NCBI GenBank assembly: GCA_026745465.1
Contig: JACYXH010000175.1
Coordinates: 424,501 to 488,500 of the forward strand
From: Lota lota
Taxonomy: Eukaryota > Chordata > Actinopteri > Gadiformes > Lotidae
DNA: 64,000 nt
Direction of reading: 5' to 3'
Made by a program: the position numbers and the translations under genes. Positions 60,101-64,000 of this stretch are shown piece after piece; within the stretch, counting starts at the first letter, position 1, and every line of letters begins with the position of its first letter. Below the pieces are notes generated by a model. That model was not told where the DNA came from. It saw only the letters and a program-made list of their open reading frames with translations, and made no database searches.

Positions 60101-61804
60101 GGCAATATTCTTTAGCCTGATATTGAAGAAATTGCACTGCCTCATTGCCATTACTGTTGACATGTTACCTCATCATGAAGAATGGATATTTTTTTTATCC
60201 AATATGTTGTTATTTTTATTGTATTATGGCATTCGTTTCAGTGGTGCTACGACATGCATACCACTAACTAGAAACTGCCAGTGAACAGTGAACGGGACCA
60301 GTGACTGTTTAGCGTAACCTAAGGTTTTATAAGCAGCTTGCTGGTTTTGATGATAAAAAAAACCTTTTTAGATCTAGCTGTTTGTAGCGTCATGGTTTCA
60401 TGCTGACTAAATATTAGAGAGGGACACCGGACACTTTGTCACACGTCCCAGAGACGACAGAGATCTCGGTATGCTTGTCATTTGGCAGGGCTTTGAGGTA
60501 GCACTGCACGTAGGACCGTGTGTCTCTGGCCTGTCTACAGTGAAATATGGCTGAGAAGCAGTGTGTGACATTTCAGCCCAGGGTTGACACACTGTGCACC
60601 AAACTTCAGGTCACCAGTTTATTTATTTTTGGTACAAGTGGGCCCTCTAATCAGTGTAATTTCACAATGTGTGTGCCCTGCTCACCTCAACCAGCCTGAC
60701 CTCATATGTAATATGAGCAGTTAGGAATACTCTTTACTTACTTTTAAACTTAAACTGACTGATATTATATTTTCAGTTTGTTCCATTGATGTTGTTTTGT
60801 GGAGGGGAATTGTCAGCCAAATTATTTTAGATGTTTAATAATTGTTATCAATCACAATTCTTCTTACCTTACAACAACCAAAGGCAGCTCTAAAACGTTC
60901 ATATGGTACATAATGTCAAATAAAGCCTACACAACTCTTTGAAGGTTTTCCTAATAATGTGACACGACACAGATGAGCCTAGTGTGCTGGCCAACAAGAG
61001 CAAGAGCACACCGCCTCTCTATTTCCTGGGGCTTTAACAAAGACGAACTCTCCTTGCATGCGTGCATGCTCTCTCTGGCAGGCTGTTTGTTTGAACCGGG
61101 GATCCAGAATCATCCCTTGGGGGCTTGTGAATGCATTGTCCTCCTGTCCTCATGACTACTGCTGCTGGTCCTGCCACCTTGCTTTTCAAGCAGACACATT
61201 CCTACATTTTAGAATAGGGCGAGTAGCGATCCAATCAGTTTGAGTCAACAGGAGATAGTTGACGGACAGTAGAACACACCTTGGAATTGGAACCTCTGGA
61301 TTCGGTATAACTACCCCCCAAAGGGATGATGTCATCAACATTGTCTTTGAACATCTCTTGTCATCTACTTGCAGTTTAATTTTGTAATGACCTTATCAAA
61401 ATATGGGGGTGAGACCCGTCCACTGTGTTACTGTTGGCTTACTGTTAGTCGATTCAGATGGCTTTTAAAAAGCTTTTTTTTAATGTATGACCATGTGGGT
61501 ATTGAGTCATCCTGTTGGTCATAAACTCTTACATTGATGTCATATCTTATGCTAATATCAGGCGAGTTTCCAATACCAGTATGGCCAGTATGCCTTTCTA
61601 TTGTGTTCCTCTGAGATAACCAGTTCCTACTTCCTCTTCCACTCACTTGTACTGTGTTCAGTATTCAGGTGGAGGGACAAGGCTGCTGTGTTGTTTATTT
61701 TAGTCTCTCTTTCTCTGTCTCTCTCTGGTCTTCCTCTCTTGTGTCTCTTTGTCTCTGTCTGTCTCCATCTCTCTCTGTCTCTTCCTGTCTCCACCTCCAG
61801 TGTC
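57172..61804. other. plod1 3' UTR and mfn2 5' region
   Basis: plod1 3' UTR probably runs to AATAAA at 58113-58118, just after a poly(C) run at about 58076-58099. Possible non-coding mfn2 exons end at donors CCACG|GTAAGC (59219) and GAAAAG|GTAAGC (59846), but no promoter motif fixes them. Otherwise no coding exon seen. Confidence 0.55.
58590..58710. repeat. Shared repeat, copy downstream of plod1
   Basis: CAGTCTCAGTTCCCCCACAC, CGAGTCGGGCCTGATAATAT and CACACTACACGGACAATCAG match 50370-50530. Interspersed element of unknown class. Confidence 0.7.
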
Positions 61805-63692
<1,888 letters not shown>

Positions 63693-63794
63693 GTACGTCC
63701 CCAAATGTTCACTCTCTGTTCCTACCAACCAAATAGCACGTACAAGCTTAGCACACTGTACCTCATATGTTCCCTATCAAACACACCACATGTG

Positions 63795-63875
63795 ATGACT
63801 TTATTTGTACAGCACCTTTCAAACACAAAGTCCATTCAGAGTGCTTTACATGGGCAGGAATCACCTTCTGAAGGG
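63795..63875. repeat. Teleost interspersed repeat fragment
   Basis: TTATTTGTACAGCACCTTTC and CATTCAGAGTGCTTTACATG form a common fish repeat motif. Confidence 0.45.
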
Positions 63876-64000
63876 AAATCAATGAAATATTGATTTCATT
63901 GAAACATATATTGAAACAGCAAATGTAGTATAAGTATAGTATAGTATAGTATAAGTATGTTCTTTTGTTTTATTTTACCCCATTTTAGTACATGAGGAAC

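Overview
The window is nuclear DNA of a ray-finned (teleost) fish. Vertebrate-type genes with GT-AG introns, tRNA-derived SINEs and very many dinucleotide microsatellites all point that way. The microsatellite load recalls gadid genomes, but that placement is a weak inference. Gene content and order match the vertebrate CLCN6-NPPA-NPPB-KIAA2013-PLOD1-MFN2 block (human 1p36), so most of the window is conserved synteny.

Layout: the last eight coding exons of clcn6 (+, 1.48-6.24 kb); three natriuretic-peptide genes on the minus strand, nppa/ANP (9.5-11.8 kb), nppb/BNP (13.5-14.3 kb) and CNP-3 (17.0-17.5 kb); 10 kb of repeat-rich DNA with no recognised gene; a minus-strand gene (27.8-34.0 kb) for an unusual two-pass membrane guanylyl cyclase; kiaa2013 (-, 36.2-39.9 kb); plod1 (+, 41.0-57.2 kb, complete); and the first two coding exons of mfn2 (+, from 61.8 kb; runs off the right edge). 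I assembled exons by hand from splice signals, reading phase and remembered family sequence. Every multi-exon model closes in frame with near-family lengths.

Functional grouping: ANP, BNP and CNP-3 are secreted cardiac/osmoregulatory hormones that act through receptor guanylyl cyclases. The cyclase found here is not one of those receptors. It has two membrane segments, a roughly 270-residue extracellular region compatible with a NIT-type (nitrate/nitrite-sensing-like) helical domain, no kinase-homology domain, and an apparently intact guanylyl-cyclase active site. plod1 (ER lysyl hydroxylase), kiaa2013 (two-membrane-segment protein of unknown function) and mfn2 (mitochondrial fusion GTPase) share the neighbourhood but not a pathway.

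Main points of interest: (1) the membrane guanylyl cyclase beside its chemical relatives' ligands; (2) two 126-bp alternative versions of the plod1 exon carrying the catalytic His-x-Asp, apparently mutually exclusive; (3) a cyclase exon flanked by complementary (GU)n and (AC)n tracts; (4) tandem repeats that include splice junctions in clcn6, plod1 and the cyclase gene; (5) an nppa hormone whose third coding exon contributes only five bases and creates a C-terminal glycine, a probable amidation signal.
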